From contig NZ_AP024485.1 in NCBI RefSeq assembly GCF_020886695.1, forward strand, positions 753,001 through 817,000: 64,000 bases of DNA, given 5' to 3'. Position 1 is the stretch's first letter. The number at the start of each line of letters is the position of its first letter. The notes under the pieces were generated by a model, which was given only the letters and a program-made list of their open reading frames with translations, made no database searches and was not told the origin of the DNA. The position numbers and the translations under genes are program-made. Shown piece after piece: positions 1-8,893 of this stretch. Source of the stretch: Pseudodesulfovibrio sediminis (GTDB taxonomy: Bacteria; Desulfobacterota; Desulfovibrionia; Desulfovibrionales; Desulfovibrionaceae).

Positions 1-491
1 GAGCCATCTTTGGAAGTCTCTTCATCATGATGATGTCGCCGGACATCGTCATAGGCATTTCATTGCTGGTCCTCTTCCTCGCCACAGGCCTCACTCTGGG
101 CTTCTGGACGCTGTTGATGGGGCACGTCACGCTCTGCGTGCCGTTCGTTGCCGCCACGGTGTATTCACGCTTCAAAGGATTTGACACGCACGTTATCGAA
201 GCGGCCAAAGATCTGGGTGCAAGCGAATATCAGGTCTTTCATCAAATTGTTCTCCCCATGGCCATGCCGGGCCTCATCGCCGGCTGGCTGCTCAGTTTCA
301 CCCTGTCTCTTGATGATGTCATCATCAGTTTCTTCACGACAGGCCCGACCTATGAAGTCCTGCCTCTGCGAATCTATTCCATGGTTCGCCTTGGCATCAA
401 ACCCGACGTCAACGCGCTCAGCGTGGTCATGATCGTCATAACTGTAGCTGCCGTGCTCCTGTCTCGGCGATTGATAAAGGACAAGAAATGA
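1..491 (+). CDS. potC: Spermidine/putrescine ABC transporter permease PotC (5' end outside window)
   Basis: C-terminal part of an inner-membrane permease of the binding-protein-dependent family. The reading frame is open from base 3, so the gene begins upstream of the window; the ATG at 27 is internal. The visible part has hydrophobic segments and the cytoplasmic EAA loop (EAAKDLGASEYQVFHQIVLP), which contacts the ATPase. The segment LDDVIISFFTTGP is typical of PotC. It ends in an ATGA overlap with potD, so the two are translationally coupled; potA and potB would be expected upstream. Confidence 0.9.
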   Translation, partial: AIFGSLFIMMMSPDIVIGISLLVLFLATGLTLGFWTLLMGHVTLCVPFVAATVYSRFKGFDTHVIEAAKDLGASEYQVFHQIVLPMAMPGLIAGWLLSFTLSLDDVIISFFTTGPTYEVLPLRIYSMVRLGIKPDVNALSVVMIVITVAAVLLSRRLIKDKK

Positions 492-1519
492 AAAAAACAC
501 TCCTTGCCATAGCCCTGGTCATACTACTCGCTACTCCGGCCCTAGCCGGGAGTGGAGAACTATTCCTCTACATCTGGTCCGAATACATCCCGGACGAAGT
601 GGTAGAGAACTTTACCAGGGAGACCGGCATCAAGGTCCACCTCTCCACATACGACAGCAATGAAGCCATGTACGCCAAGATCAAACTGGCCGGAAAGGGG
701 TATGACCTGATCGTCCCCTCCTCCGACTACGTCGGCCTCATGAAAAACGAGAACCTGTTGTTGCCCCTGGACAAGGCAAAGCTCTCCAACTTTGCGAACC
801 TTGCTCCCCAATTCATTAATCAACCCTTTGATCCCGAAAACACTTACTCATTGCCGTACATGTGGGGCTCCACATCCATCGCAGTGAACACAGGCACGCT
901 CGGCACGACCGCCGTCAACAACATCGCAGACCTTTGGAAACCGGAAATGGACGGTAGACTCCTGCTCCCCAATGACCCGCGTGAAGCCTTTTCCCTGGCC
1001 CTTAAACTACTGGGGTACTCTCTCAATGAAACTGATCCCGCGCATCTTGAAGAGGCCTATCTGAAACTGAAGGAATTGATGCCGCGGGTACGCGTCTTTG
1101 ATTCGGACTCCCCCAAACAGGCATTGCTGTCCGGTGAAGTTTCGGTCGGTGTGGTCTGGAACGGTGAAGCATACATTGCCAACGAGGAAAACCCCGACAT
1201 CCAGTATGTATACCCACCCGAAGGCTTCAGCCTGTGGATGGACTCCCTGTGCATCCCCAAGGGGGCCCACAACATCGAAGAAGCACACACCTTCCTGAAT
1301 TATCTGCTTCGCCCGGATGTGGCAGCCATCATCAGCTCAGAGATGGGGTACTCCACGCCCAACGCCAAGGCCCTGGAGCTGATCCCCGAGGACGTACGCG
1401 CAAACCCGATTGTCTACCCTGCTGACGCAGACATACAACGCGGAGAATTCCAGAACTATCTGGGTGATGCCACGAAGCTATACGATGAGTATTGGGTCAA
1501 ACTGAAGACTGACAACTAA
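488..1519 (+). CDS. potD: Spermidine/putrescine-binding periplasmic protein PotD
   Basis: Periplasmic polyamine-binding protein of 343 residues, the usual PotD length. A Sec signal peptide is visible (Lys-rich start, hydrophobic core, cleavage near ATPALAG at about residue 20). The mature part opens with LFLYIWSEYIPDEVVENF, the PotD/PotF family pattern, and later has YSLPYMWGSTSIAVN. It is the last gene of the pot operon and is followed by a strong terminator. Whether it prefers putrescine or spermidine cannot be read from sequence alone. Confidence 0.92.
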   Translation: MKKTLLAIALVILLATPALAGSGELFLYIWSEYIPDEVVENFTRETGIKVHLSTYDSNEAMYAKIKLAGKGYDLIVPSSDYVGLMKNENLLLPLDKAKLSNFANLAPQFINQPFDPENTYSLPYMWGSTSIAVNTGTLGTTAVNNIADLWKPEMDGRLLLPNDPREAFSLALKLLGYSLNETDPAHLEEAYLKLKELMPRVRVFDSDSPKQALLSGEVSVGVVWNGEAYIANEENPDIQYVYPPEGFSLWMDSLCIPKGAHNIEEAHTFLNYLLRPDVAAIISSEMGYSTPNAKALELIPEDVRANPIVYPADADIQRGEFQNYLGDATKLYDEYWVKLKTDN

Positions 1520-1564
1520 AGAGCGTTGATGCGCAGTACCGTTCTCAGACATCATAGACAACAA

Positions 1565-1597
1565 GGCCCACAGTGATACTCACTGTGGGCCTCTTTT
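1565..1597 (+). terminator. Intrinsic terminator after potD
   Basis: Perfect 11-bp stem (GGCCCACAGTG / CACTGTGGGCC) with an ATACT loop, followed by TCTTTT. The T-rich side is on the plus strand only, so it serves potD. Confidence 0.9.
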
Positions 1598-1656
1598 CAT
1601 GCGAAAGATGAAGCAAATTGCACTTTAATCCGACACCTTAGAAAGTTGGAAACGAT

Positions 1657-2739
1657 CTACTCGTCATTTGCCTTGCAGCGAGGATACTTGAACAAAAACT
1701 CGGCAGCCTTTTCCATTTCAGCCCGACACTGCGGACGCATGGCTTCCAGACGTTGCTTGTTCAAGGATTCTCTGGCCTCTCGCTGTTGCTGTTTTTTTTC
1801 CATGACAGCACGCCTACCCAGCGTCTTGTTCCAGAGACTACGCAATTCTCGTTTAACTCGATACACAAGAGTCTTGCGCCCCTTCTGCTGCCGATAATGC
1901 AAGCCGTTGATCATGAAGGCCATACGGGCGTAGGTCTCGGCTTCTTCAACAGACAGAGCTTCGTATTTCAACAGGAGCTTGGCAGCTTGTTTGACAAACA
2001 ACTCAAATGTTTCCCGGTACATTTCCTTGGTTGCAAAATCCCAATGAGTAAACCCATCTTTTCTCCTGCGTTTACGTGCAACAGCTACTGAAGGTACATC
2101 TTCATGCAGGGCAAAGAAAATGGGTAACCGTTTCAGCTTTCCCACCATTGGAGTCATAAAGTAAATCATGGACTCCAGATTGAGAGTCCTCGGCTCGTTG
2201 AGAATCTCCAGCGGAATACTCGTATACACTTCCTTCCAGGCATCAGTACGCCACACGCCCCAATACAGGCGGTGCTGGCTCGAGAAAAATTTCAACAGAC
2301 GATTTGAAGGGGATTGCGAACCATAGTCCGGCGCAGTACTGCTCTCGATCTTGAAATAATAGCTGTCGCCGGAATAATACATGGACGACTGATACCCTTG
2401 AACAACACAGTACTCCGGATTTTCCTCCAGGAAAGCGACGCTCTCCTTGATGGCGGCAACCGGTATGAGCGTATCATCGGCACACATGACCATATACGGT
2501 GTTTTCAAATGCGTAACGCCGGGTTCCACCATGGACTGGGCAAAAGGCAGTCCGGTCTGGCAATAGACCAAGTTGGGATACGCCTCGATTTCAGGGAAAG
2601 GCTCTTCTGAATCATCGGTTACCAGAACCTGAAAGCCGGAATCAGCGTAGTAATCCAAAACGCGCTTCAAAAAGGCATGACGATTAAATGTCGGCACATA
2701 AATAGTAACTTTATCTTCGTACATATCTATTTCATCCAT
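1657..2739 (-). CDS. Glycosyltransferase, GT-A fold (TIGR00180-like)
   Basis: 360-residue cytosolic glycosyltransferase, probably adding a sugar to a surface glycan. The N-terminus has the GT-A nucleotide-sugar fold: VTIYVPTFNRHAFLKRVLDY (residues 11-30), LVTDDSEEP near 39-47 and the DXD-like MCADDTL near 85-91, which should bind the metal and nucleotide. It resembles glycosyltransferases with the TIGR00180 domain. Last gene of the minus-strand operon starting at 9907. The first ATG (2739) overlaps the upstream gene by 13 bp; an ATG at 2724 is also possible. Donor and acceptor are unknown. Confidence 0.75.
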   Translation of the reverse strand: MDEIDMYEDKVTIYVPTFNRHAFLKRVLDYYADSGFQVLVTDDSEEPFPEIEAYPNLVYCQTGLPFAQSMVEPGVTHLKTPYMVMCADDTLIPVAAIKESVAFLEENPEYCVVQGYQSSMYYSGDSYYFKIESSTAPDYGSQSPSNRLLKFFSSQHRLYWGVWRTDAWKEVYTSIPLEILNEPRTLNLESMIYFMTPMVGKLKRLPIFFALHEDVPSVAVARKRRRKDGFTHWDFATKEMYRETFELFVKQAAKLLLKYEALSVEEAETYARMAFMINGLHYRQQKGRKTLVYRVKRELRSLWNKTLGRRAVMEKKQQQREARESLNKQRLEAMRPQCRAEMEKAAEFLFKYPRCKANDE

Positions 2740-3437
2740 TCGAGCAATTGCCCCAGAGAATAGCTTTCAGGAGTCCCTATATCAATAAATTCACAGTCGC
2801 ACTGAAAGGCGTTCAGGGAACCACTCTCCTTTTCAAGGACATCGGTCTCAAGAGAGGCCTGCTGTCCGGGAGACAGTGCGGAGAGAGCCTTGCGAGGAAA
2901 ATAATACACACCGGCATTAATCCAGCCCGGCCCGCTCTGTCCTTTTTCACAAAACCGCCGGACAAGGCCGTTCTCGATCTGTAACGAGCCGTAGCGGGAA
3001 ATATCAGGCACTTTCACAGCCAGCAACGTCGGCTCATCCGGGCTTTCCATCGCCCTGTCCACAAAAGGCCTGAGCGATGTATTGACAATGCTGTCACCGT
3101 TCATGACCAGCACCGGCCCCGCCGGAATCTGCTCAAGGGCATACCGAACAGCCCCGCCCGTGCCGAGAGGCTCTTCCTCCCGACAATACTCGATCGCCAA
3201 GCCTTCACACTCGCTGCCAAGGACATCAATGACCATATCGGCACCATAACCGATGCTGATACACGCCGAGGTAAACCCGGCCTGTGCAAGCTGACCGAGT
3301 AAATAGGTAATGAATGGCCTGCCCTGTACCTCGACCAGCACCTTGGGGGTCTGCCCCGTGACGGACCGAAGCCGGGTCCCGAGACCACCCGCCAGGATCA
3401 GCGCAGTAGGCCAATTATCGGGTATAGAACGTGACAT
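2727..3437 (-). CDS. hddC: Sugar-1-phosphate nucleotidyltransferase, HddC-like
   Basis: Predicted to load a sugar 1-phosphate onto a nucleotide, by analogy GDP onto D-glycero-alpha-D-manno-heptose 1-phosphate. The signature ALILAGGLGTRLRSVTGQTP (about residues 12-31) is followed by PKVLVEVQGRPFI, and VMNGDSIV supplies the metal-binding Asp. The ATG at 3437 gives 236 residues, the HddC size, and overlaps the kinase gene by 23 bp. Longer readings would begin deep inside that gene and are not convincing. The HddA-like kinase directly upstream supports a GDP-heptose role; a mannose-1-phosphate substrate is the alternative. Confidence 0.75.
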   Translation of the reverse strand: MSRSIPDNWPTALILAGGLGTRLRSVTGQTPKVLVEVQGRPFITYLLGQLAQAGFTSACISIGYGADMVIDVLGSECEGLAIEYCREEEPLGTGGAVRYALEQIPAGPVLVMNGDSIVNTSLRPFVDRAMESPDEPTLLAVKVPDISRYGSLQIENGLVRRFCEKGQSGPGWINAGVYYFPRKALSALSPGQQASLETDVLEKESGSLNAFQCDCEFIDIGTPESYSLGQLLEWMK

Positions 3438-4419
3438 GGGAGCCAAGATTCTCAAATTCGAACGGTACGCTGAGCAGTTCGCCCATGGCCTCGATGACTT
3501 TGACCTGATCCTCGGGCCGTACATACAGCATGAGGAATCCGCCGCCGCCTGCTCCGCACAATTTTCCGCCAAGAGCGCCGTTTGCCCGTGCCACGGCATA
3601 CATGTCGTCCACAGTGGAGTTGGTGACTTTCGAACCAAGGCCACGCTTGAGCATCCAGGACTCATGCATGAGGCGGCCGAAATCATCCAGCCCGGACAGT
3701 TTGTCCACAGGGCAATCTGTCAGAATACGTGCGGCCTCATAGGCCATTTCACGCATAGTGGTTAGGCTCGGTTTATTCTTTTTGGCATTGTCTATCTGCT
3801 CACCAGCTATATTGGAAGCGAACCGGGAAATGCCCGTATAAAAGAGCAACAGATTGTTCTGTAAACAGGTCACGACCTGCTTATGCAAGGGCAGAATCTC
3901 CACCCAATATTCTCTCTGGGCATCGAATTCCACCAGATTGAGTCCACCGAATGCTGCCGCCACCTGATCCTGAGAACCGACGTTCTCGCCGATCATGTTC
4001 TGCTCCACATGAATCGCGGCTGAAGCAAGCTCCCGCTTGGAGCAGATCCTGCCGGAAAGCGCATTCAGAGCGTTCAACAACCCGACGGTAAATGCTGACG
4101 AAGAACCCACGCCGGACATGGCCGGGATGTCGCCACTATGATTGACTTCCAACCCCTGCTCGACATTGGCATACCGGAAGCATTCCCGTACGGAAGGATG
4201 GATGATTTCATCAATGGTATTGGGAAATTCCATTTTTGAATACCGAACGCAATGCTTATGCCCAAAAAACGGAGGGAGATGTCTGCACGTAATGTAACAA
4301 TACTTATTGATGGTAGTGTTTAGAACGGTTCCGCCATGCTCATGATAATGAATGGGATAGTCTGTACCGCCACCAAAAAAAGAAATCCTATACGGAGTCC
4401 TGGTTACAACCATTGCCAT
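3415..4419 (-). CDS. hddA: GHMP sugar kinase, HddA-like (heptose-7-phosphate 1-kinase)
   Basis: GHMP-superfamily kinase of 334 residues, predicted to phosphorylate C1 of D-glycero-alpha-D-manno-heptose 7-phosphate. Visible motifs are VTRTPYRISFFGGGTDYP at the N-terminus, the ATP-binding PAMSGVGSSSAFT in the middle and the C-terminal LCGAGGGGFLMLY loop. ATG at 4419 is chosen because a GGAGGGGAG Shine-Dalgarno precedes it and it sits 4 bp after the upstream gene; an in-frame ATG 36 bases earlier lies inside that gene. Pairing with HddC and a GMD-like dehydratase suggests a GDP-heptose route. Confidence 0.8.
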   Translation of the reverse strand: MAMVVTRTPYRISFFGGGTDYPIHYHEHGGTVLNTTINKYCYITCRHLPPFFGHKHCVRYSKMEFPNTIDEIIHPSVRECFRYANVEQGLEVNHSGDIPAMSGVGSSSAFTVGLLNALNALSGRICSKRELASAAIHVEQNMIGENVGSQDQVAAAFGGLNLVEFDAQREYWVEILPLHKQVVTCLQNNLLLFYTGISRFASNIAGEQIDNAKKNKPSLTTMREMAYEAARILTDCPVDKLSGLDDFGRLMHESWMLKRGLGSKVTNSTVDDMYAVARANGALGGKLCGAGGGGFLMLYVRPEDQVKVIEAMGELLSVPFEFENLGSHVTFYTR

Positions 4420-4423
4420 GGAT

Positions 4424-4951
4424 TTAGCTCCCCTCCGGCCAGTGACCGAGTTCATCGCGCATGGACAGCATCGGATTCTTGATAGGCCACCAAATGTTCA
4501 ATTCGGGATCGTCAAAACGATAGGTAAACTGCCCTTTGGGGTTGTAGTAGGTATTCTGCTTGTAATGAAACATAGCGCGGTCGCTCAAAATAAGGTGGCC
4601 GTTGCCGTGCTTGGGCGGAATCAAAATCTGCTTGCGATTAGCCTCGGACAAGGTAAAAGACTGCCACTGACCGAAATTTGCAGAGTCGCGGTCACAGTTC
4701 GCCACCACGAGATAAAACTCGCCCATGAGGCAGGACACCAGCTTCCACGTTTCTGCATCACCATGAATGCCGCGAATGACGTTTTTCCGGGAAACGGAAA
4801 TGTCATCCTGAATGAATTCGACAGTAATACCGTGCTCGGCATATAATTCCTTGTTGAAGGTCTCGACGTAGACACCGCGATGATCTTCAAAGGCGAAGGG
4901 AGTGATCTCCAATACGCCGTCCATTTTGGTTTTGTTCACCTTCAGTGACAT
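4424..4951 (-). CDS. RmlC-like sugar 3,5-epimerase (cupin)
   Basis: 175-residue cupin of the dTDP-4-dehydrorhamnose 3,5-epimerase family. RGIHGD (His63) corresponds to the catalytic RGLH of RmlC, and PPKHGNGHLIL carries further pocket residues. The protein is slightly short for RmlC and no RmlA, RmlB or RmlD is nearby. Beside a GMD-like dehydratase, two SDR proteins and HddA/HddC it more plausibly epimerises a GDP-4-keto-6-deoxyheptose, as the RmlC-like MlghB/DdahB proteins of Campylobacter do. That assignment is inference. Confidence 0.75.
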   Translation of the reverse strand: MSLKVNKTKMDGVLEITPFAFEDHRGVYVETFNKELYAEHGITVEFIQDDISVSRKNVIRGIHGDAETWKLVSCLMGEFYLVVANCDRDSANFGQWQSFTLSEANRKQILIPPKHGNGHLILSDRAMFHYKQNTYYNPKGQFTYRFDDPELNIWWPIKNPMLSMRDELGHWPEGS

Positions 4952-4982
4952 TATGACTCCTTAAACATGATAGACGGTCAAA

Positions 4983-5918
4983 TTATTGGGGCGACCACAC
5001 GATAGTGGAAAGGGACTCGTTGAACAGGTTGCCAAAGCGTACCCGATCTGCCCTCTCTATGACAATACGGCCTTCATCCTCAAGCCTGCGCAGGGCAGTG
5101 AGAAAGGGGCCAAGATAGTTTCGTTTGTTGTGATACTGCAAACCAAGGTTGTCGAGCAAGTCATCCTCGTCATAGAACTCCTTGATCGGTTCAGCATGAA
5201 CACACCGGGCAAACTTCTTTTCCAGAAGGAACTCCAGAAACGACTCGAAATCATCTCCCACCTGCTCCAGAGCGGTCAGGGTGAACATGACACTGTTTTC
5301 CGGCACATCGAGAGAATAATCCGGCTCAAAGAAATTGAACCGATGCCCGGTCAGGTTGATGGAATCCTGCTCCCCAAGCTTGTTGACGAGATCCACGGAG
5401 CTCTGTGCCCAATCAAGACCGAACAGCTGCTTGCCGGGACGCAATTCATTAAATCGCGTTAAATTCCAACCTGTTCCGCAGCCGAACTCAAAGACCGTGT
5501 CAAAATCAGACAAATACCGGGTCATGAACCATGTCCGATGCAGCTCGCATATATTATAAATCAGCTCCGGTGCAACAGACGCGACCAAGTCACCGTCCAG
5601 TCTGAAGACCGTCCGATTCTCCACGCGCGAAAAATAGCCCGGCGTCAGATTCTTGATATCCTGTTCCTCAGAGAATTTGGCGAGATTTTCACCCCAACCT
5701 TTCTCCCAATCCTGGGCTCGATGGCTACCGGAAGCGACCATCTCCCGTTTCAATCCTTTGAGAATGGAAACAATGGCTTCATCTCTCTCGGTCCCGGAAA
5801 GAGTCACGTAGTCAAAACAATGGGATTCGAGAACATCGTTGCACAATTCGGCTACAAGGCCCTCGTCATCAGCAAAGATACGAGCAGCAACTTCAGTAGT
5901 CAGCGTTTTATATGCCAT
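4983..5918 (-). CDS. SAM-dependent class I methyltransferase
   Basis: Cytosolic protein of 311 residues. The SAM-binding motif VFEFGCGTGWNL lies near residues 142-153 and the second acidic motif in LFGLDWAQSSVDL. About 100 N-terminal residues precede the Rossmann domain, as in some sugar methyltransferases. The upstream FkbM gene ends at 5908. ATG 5918 is preferred because TAGGTCAAG lies just before it; an ATG at 5933 adds five residues but has no ribosome site. Context implies O- or C-methylation of a sugar; position unknown. Confidence 0.7.
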   Translation of the reverse strand: MAYKTLTTEVAARIFADDEGLVAELCNDVLESHCFDYVTLSGTERDEAIVSILKGLKREMVASGSHRAQDWEKGWGENLAKFSEEQDIKNLTPGYFSRVENRTVFRLDGDLVASVAPELIYNICELHRTWFMTRYLSDFDTVFEFGCGTGWNLTRFNELRPGKQLFGLDWAQSSVDLVNKLGEQDSINLTGHRFNFFEPDYSLDVPENSVMFTLTALEQVGDDFESFLEFLLEKKFARCVHAEPIKEFYDEDDLLDNLGLQYHNKRNYLGPFLTALRRLEDEGRIVIERADRVRFGNLFNESLSTIVWSPQ

Positions 5919-6936
5919 TTCTTGACCTATCATCAGCTATAAATGCAACATCATTATTATCTTTGAGTCGATCGATAAACTTTTTAGTCAATAGGTAGTC
6001 ATTGCCTGCATCTTGTTGAAACTGCTGCACAAAGGTTTGCGCTTCATCAATCATCCATTGCTTCCGGCCTGCGGCTAGTTCAACCACGCACTCTCTCAGC
6101 ACTGCAACCTGAGGCCCACTGAACATCTGTGCCAATTCGATAGCAAAATCGTAATAATGATACAGGCAAGCAGCCACAAATAGGGCACTCAGCGATCGTT
6201 CAGACGGCTTATACTGTGGCCCGGTCTCTACCAAGGGATCCTTGAAGTAAAGGCCATCCACGAAGAGGAGACGCTCATTAGTCTCATGTGTTTTCCGATC
6301 AAGCTTCCGGTTGGAAATATAATGTGGCCACATGCCATACATCCTGAAACCCTTACTCTCAAGCAGAGCATTAATGTCAAACCAACCGTTTTGACCATCA
6401 TACATGCCAGCCACAATCATTTCGCAAAAGACACAGACGGATTGAGATAAAGCTTCATCGGATGCCTTGAGAATGGAATAATCCACGCCCTGACAATCAA
6501 TCTTGATTATATCTGGGGTAAAACCTTCTGCCTTTTCCAAGCAGCCATCAAGCGTAGCAGCCTCCATATTAATGGAATCGATGATCTCAAAGCCCGGTAG
6601 ATTATAGCGATCGCAAAACCGCTTATTGGGAGTCAGCAGAGAACTATTCACACCGCTCTTGGTTACATTCAGCACCTTAGGGCCGTAGGAATCAGCCAGA
6701 ATTGACTGGAATCCGATCATACGGGCAAAGCCTGCCTTTTCGCCAAGAGCGGTTATGTTTTTGAATTCAAGAGGATCCGGCTCGAAAAACATGACGTCGG
6801 TCAGCCCAGCCATAGCGTGAATTTCCTGAGGAAAGCCCCCTGCGGCACCGACATCAACAAAACCGAGGTGCGCCCCCTGAAGAAGAGCATGACACTCAGT
6901 TTCCGTAAAACGTGTTTCGAGAAGAGAACCCATCAC
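5908..6936 (-). CDS. FkbM-family methyltransferase
   Basis: 342-residue protein with an FkbM methyltransferase domain: FVDVGAAGGFPQEI (about residues 26-39) for SAM binding and DIIKIDCQGVDYSILKAS, the FkbM Lys/Asp signature, near residue 165. FkbM enzymes usually O-methylate sugars or polyketides. The start is GTG at 6936 with AGGAG nine bases upstream; an ATG follows as the next codon. It overlaps the next methyltransferase, so two methylations per repeat or two different methylated sugars are likely. The last 100 residues match nothing I recognise. Confidence 0.78.
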   Translation of the reverse strand: MMGSLLETRFTETECHALLQGAHLGFVDVGAAGGFPQEIHAMAGLTDVMFFEPDPLEFKNITALGEKAGFARMIGFQSILADSYGPKVLNVTKSGVNSSLLTPNKRFCDRYNLPGFEIIDSINMEAATLDGCLEKAEGFTPDIIKIDCQGVDYSILKASDEALSQSVCVFCEMIVAGMYDGQNGWFDINALLESKGFRMYGMWPHYISNRKLDRKTHETNERLLFVDGLYFKDPLVETGPQYKPSERSLSALFVAACLYHYYDFAIELAQMFSGPQVAVLRECVVELAAGRKQWMIDEAQTFVQQFQQDAGNDYLLTKKFIDRLKDNNDVAFIADDRSRNGI

Positions 6937-6939
6937 CTA

Positions 6940-7923
6940 TTAACGCTCCTCGTAAGCATTGTGTACGCCACAGGTGTTGACGCCCTGTGTCTTGAACCAT
7001 TCCACGGTCTCTTTCACGCCATCTTCCAAAGAGGTCTTGGCAAAGATACCATAAGATTCCGCACGGGTAGTATCCATACAACGAAGCATATCCCCAGCGG
7101 GCTTATCGACATCCCATTTCAGTTCAAGGTCCGGGTTGACGCACTCCACAACGATCTCGACAAGATCCTTGATAGAACGAGCATTACCACTACCGAGATT
7201 GATAGGCTCTGCGGGATTCTTTTCAGCAACCTGAATCATCCCATCAGCTACATCACGGGCCAGAATAAAATCACGCTTGGGGGAACCGTCGCCCCAGACC
7301 ATAAGCTCTCCGTCGGACTCTGTAGCCCGGCGAATGAGGGAGGGGACAACCATGGCATGCTCGCCATAAAAACAATCCCAGGGGCCATATACGTTGGTCG
7401 GACGGACAACGGTTAATTTTTCCCAGTCGTATTCCTTGCGATATCCTTCCATCTGCAACTCACCCATGCGCTTTGCCCAACCGCCGTACCAGTCATTGGG
7501 AGAGGGAAACCCTTCCCACACATCGTCCTCCTTGAGGACCTGGGCCGGAGGATACACACCAACGGAGCTTGTGAAAAGCATGCCTTCCACATCGCATTTA
7601 CGGGCAGCTTCCATAAGGTTGATCTGAAGCAGCATATTGGTCACGAAATGACTGGCTGGCTTGTTCTTGGCAGTGGCCGGTGAAGCCTTGACACCAAGCA
7701 GGTTGAAGACCTGATCCATGCCCTTGCAGGCCTTGATGCAGTTGTCCTCACTAGTCATATCCACCTTCATGAATTCAGCCCCCTCGGGGCAACGGGACGA
7801 GTCATCCATGGAAGCAACACGAACTTCAGCACCCTGCTCCTGAAGCAATTGCACCAGGGGAATACCGATCATCCCAGTACCACCAGCGACCAAAACTTTC
7901 TTATTTTTAAAATATGTAGACAT
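6940..7923 (-). CDS. NAD-dependent epimerase/dehydratase, extended SDR
   Basis: 327-residue extended short-chain dehydrogenase acting on a nucleotide sugar. GGTGMIG at 14-20 binds NAD(P), TSSVGVY supplies the catalytic Ser and RPTNVYGPW is a family motif. The catalytic motif is unusual: the protein reads WYGGWAKR, so the position four before the Lys is Gly instead of Tyr, and a Tyr lies one residue further upstream. It resembles GDP-fucose-synthase/WcaG reductases. It overlaps its upstream neighbour by one base (TAATG). A C4 reductase or C3/C5 epimerase of a GDP-deoxyheptose fits the operon. Confidence 0.75.
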   Translation of the reverse strand: MSTYFKNKKVLVAGGTGMIGIPLVQLLQEQGAEVRVASMDDSSRCPEGAEFMKVDMTSEDNCIKACKGMDQVFNLLGVKASPATAKNKPASHFVTNMLLQINLMEAARKCDVEGMLFTSSVGVYPPAQVLKEDDVWEGFPSPNDWYGGWAKRMGELQMEGYRKEYDWEKLTVVRPTNVYGPWDCFYGEHAMVVPSLIRRATESDGELMVWGDGSPKRDFILARDVADGMIQVAEKNPAEPINLGSGNARSIKDLVEIVVECVNPDLELKWDVDKPAGDMLRCMDTTRAESYGIFAKTSLEDGVKETVEWFKTQGVNTCGVHNAYEER

Positions 7924-8885
7924 TATTTATCTCCCTGATTCTTATACCAATTAACGGTATCCGCCAGTCCTTCTTCAAGACTGATGGTAGGTTTGAAGCC
8001 AAGTTCCTCAAAGGCCTTAGTCGTATCGGCCATGCGGAAAGGCAAAGCAGTAGGTTTGGTTTCATCATATTCAACGGTAGCGTCTTCACGACCAGCAGCC
8101 TTAAGAATACCTTCGACGACCTCGCCGACTGTGGTTTCCTTGCCATAGGCAATATTCACTGGATCAGCACCCGGCAACTTCTCCATAGCGAGAAGACAAC
8201 CACGTACAAAGTCCTTCACATGAAGAAAGTCGCGGACAACATCGGACTTACCCCAGACCACGTAAGGTTCTTCACCGGCAACAGCTCGGTTGATCAGCGC
8301 CGGAATGACGTGACAAGTCTTAGGGTTGAAATTATCACGAGGGCCATAAATGGCAACAGGGCGAATGATGGTCACATCCGTATCTGAATCACGCTGCATA
8401 AACTCACCAGCACGCTCCATGTAACGACGCATCCAGCCGTAGCCCAAATAGCCAGGATAGACATCTCCGGTCCAGAACTCTTCTTCCTTAACAGGATGAT
8501 CCAACGCGGGATACCCGGTACTGCTTCCGAAAATCAGCACACGGCCGACTTTCTGCGCCCAGGCAGCATGCAAAGTCTTCAAGAACAGGGACATTCCCTT
8601 ACTGATACCATGCATTAATTTCTCAGGTCCCATACCTGCAGCGCCGACAGGTCCGGCACAATGCAGTAAATAGTCTGCCCCTTCGCACACACGCATAGCA
8701 TCTTCTTCATTCTCCAGATCGCAGGGAATGGTTTCAACTCTATCAGGTGCGATGCTCATAGGGCGTTCATGAACCGGAACAACGACTTTTGCGCCCAGCT
8801 CCAAAAGAGCCTCTACGAAATAGCCCCCAACAAATCCTGTGCCGCCAGTGACGACGACACGTTTATCTTTATAAAAATCTGACAT
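7923..8885 (-). CDS. NAD-dependent epimerase/dehydratase, extended SDR
   Basis: 320-residue extended SDR, paralogous to the downstream gene. GGTGFVG (residues 14-20) is the cofactor motif, FGSSTGYP holds the Ser and RPVAIYGPRDNF is a family motif. The catalytic YxxxK appears as YGWMR: the Tyr is kept but the Lys is replaced by Arg. The protein may therefore be a slow or altered enzyme, or a partner of its paralogue. Substrate is probably the product of the GMD-like dehydratase encoded just upstream. Confidence 0.75.
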   Translation of the reverse strand: MSDFYKDKRVVVTGGTGFVGGYFVEALLELGAKVVVPVHERPMSIAPDRVETIPCDLENEEDAMRVCEGADYLLHCAGPVGAAGMGPEKLMHGISKGMSLFLKTLHAAWAQKVGRVLIFGSSTGYPALDHPVKEEEFWTGDVYPGYLGYGWMRRYMERAGEFMQRDSDTDVTIIRPVAIYGPRDNFNPKTCHVIPALINRAVAGEEPYVVWGKSDVVRDFLHVKDFVRGCLLAMEKLPGADPVNIAYGKETTVGEVVEGILKAAGREDATVEYDETKPTALPFRMADTTKAFEELGFKPTISLEEGLADTVNWYKNQGDK

Positions 8886-8893
8886 TATTTCTC

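Noticed and set aside
4424-4951. dTDP-rhamnose pathway
   Set aside because: Only an RmlC-like protein is present; no RmlA, RmlB or RmlD, and the neighbours point to a GDP-heptose.
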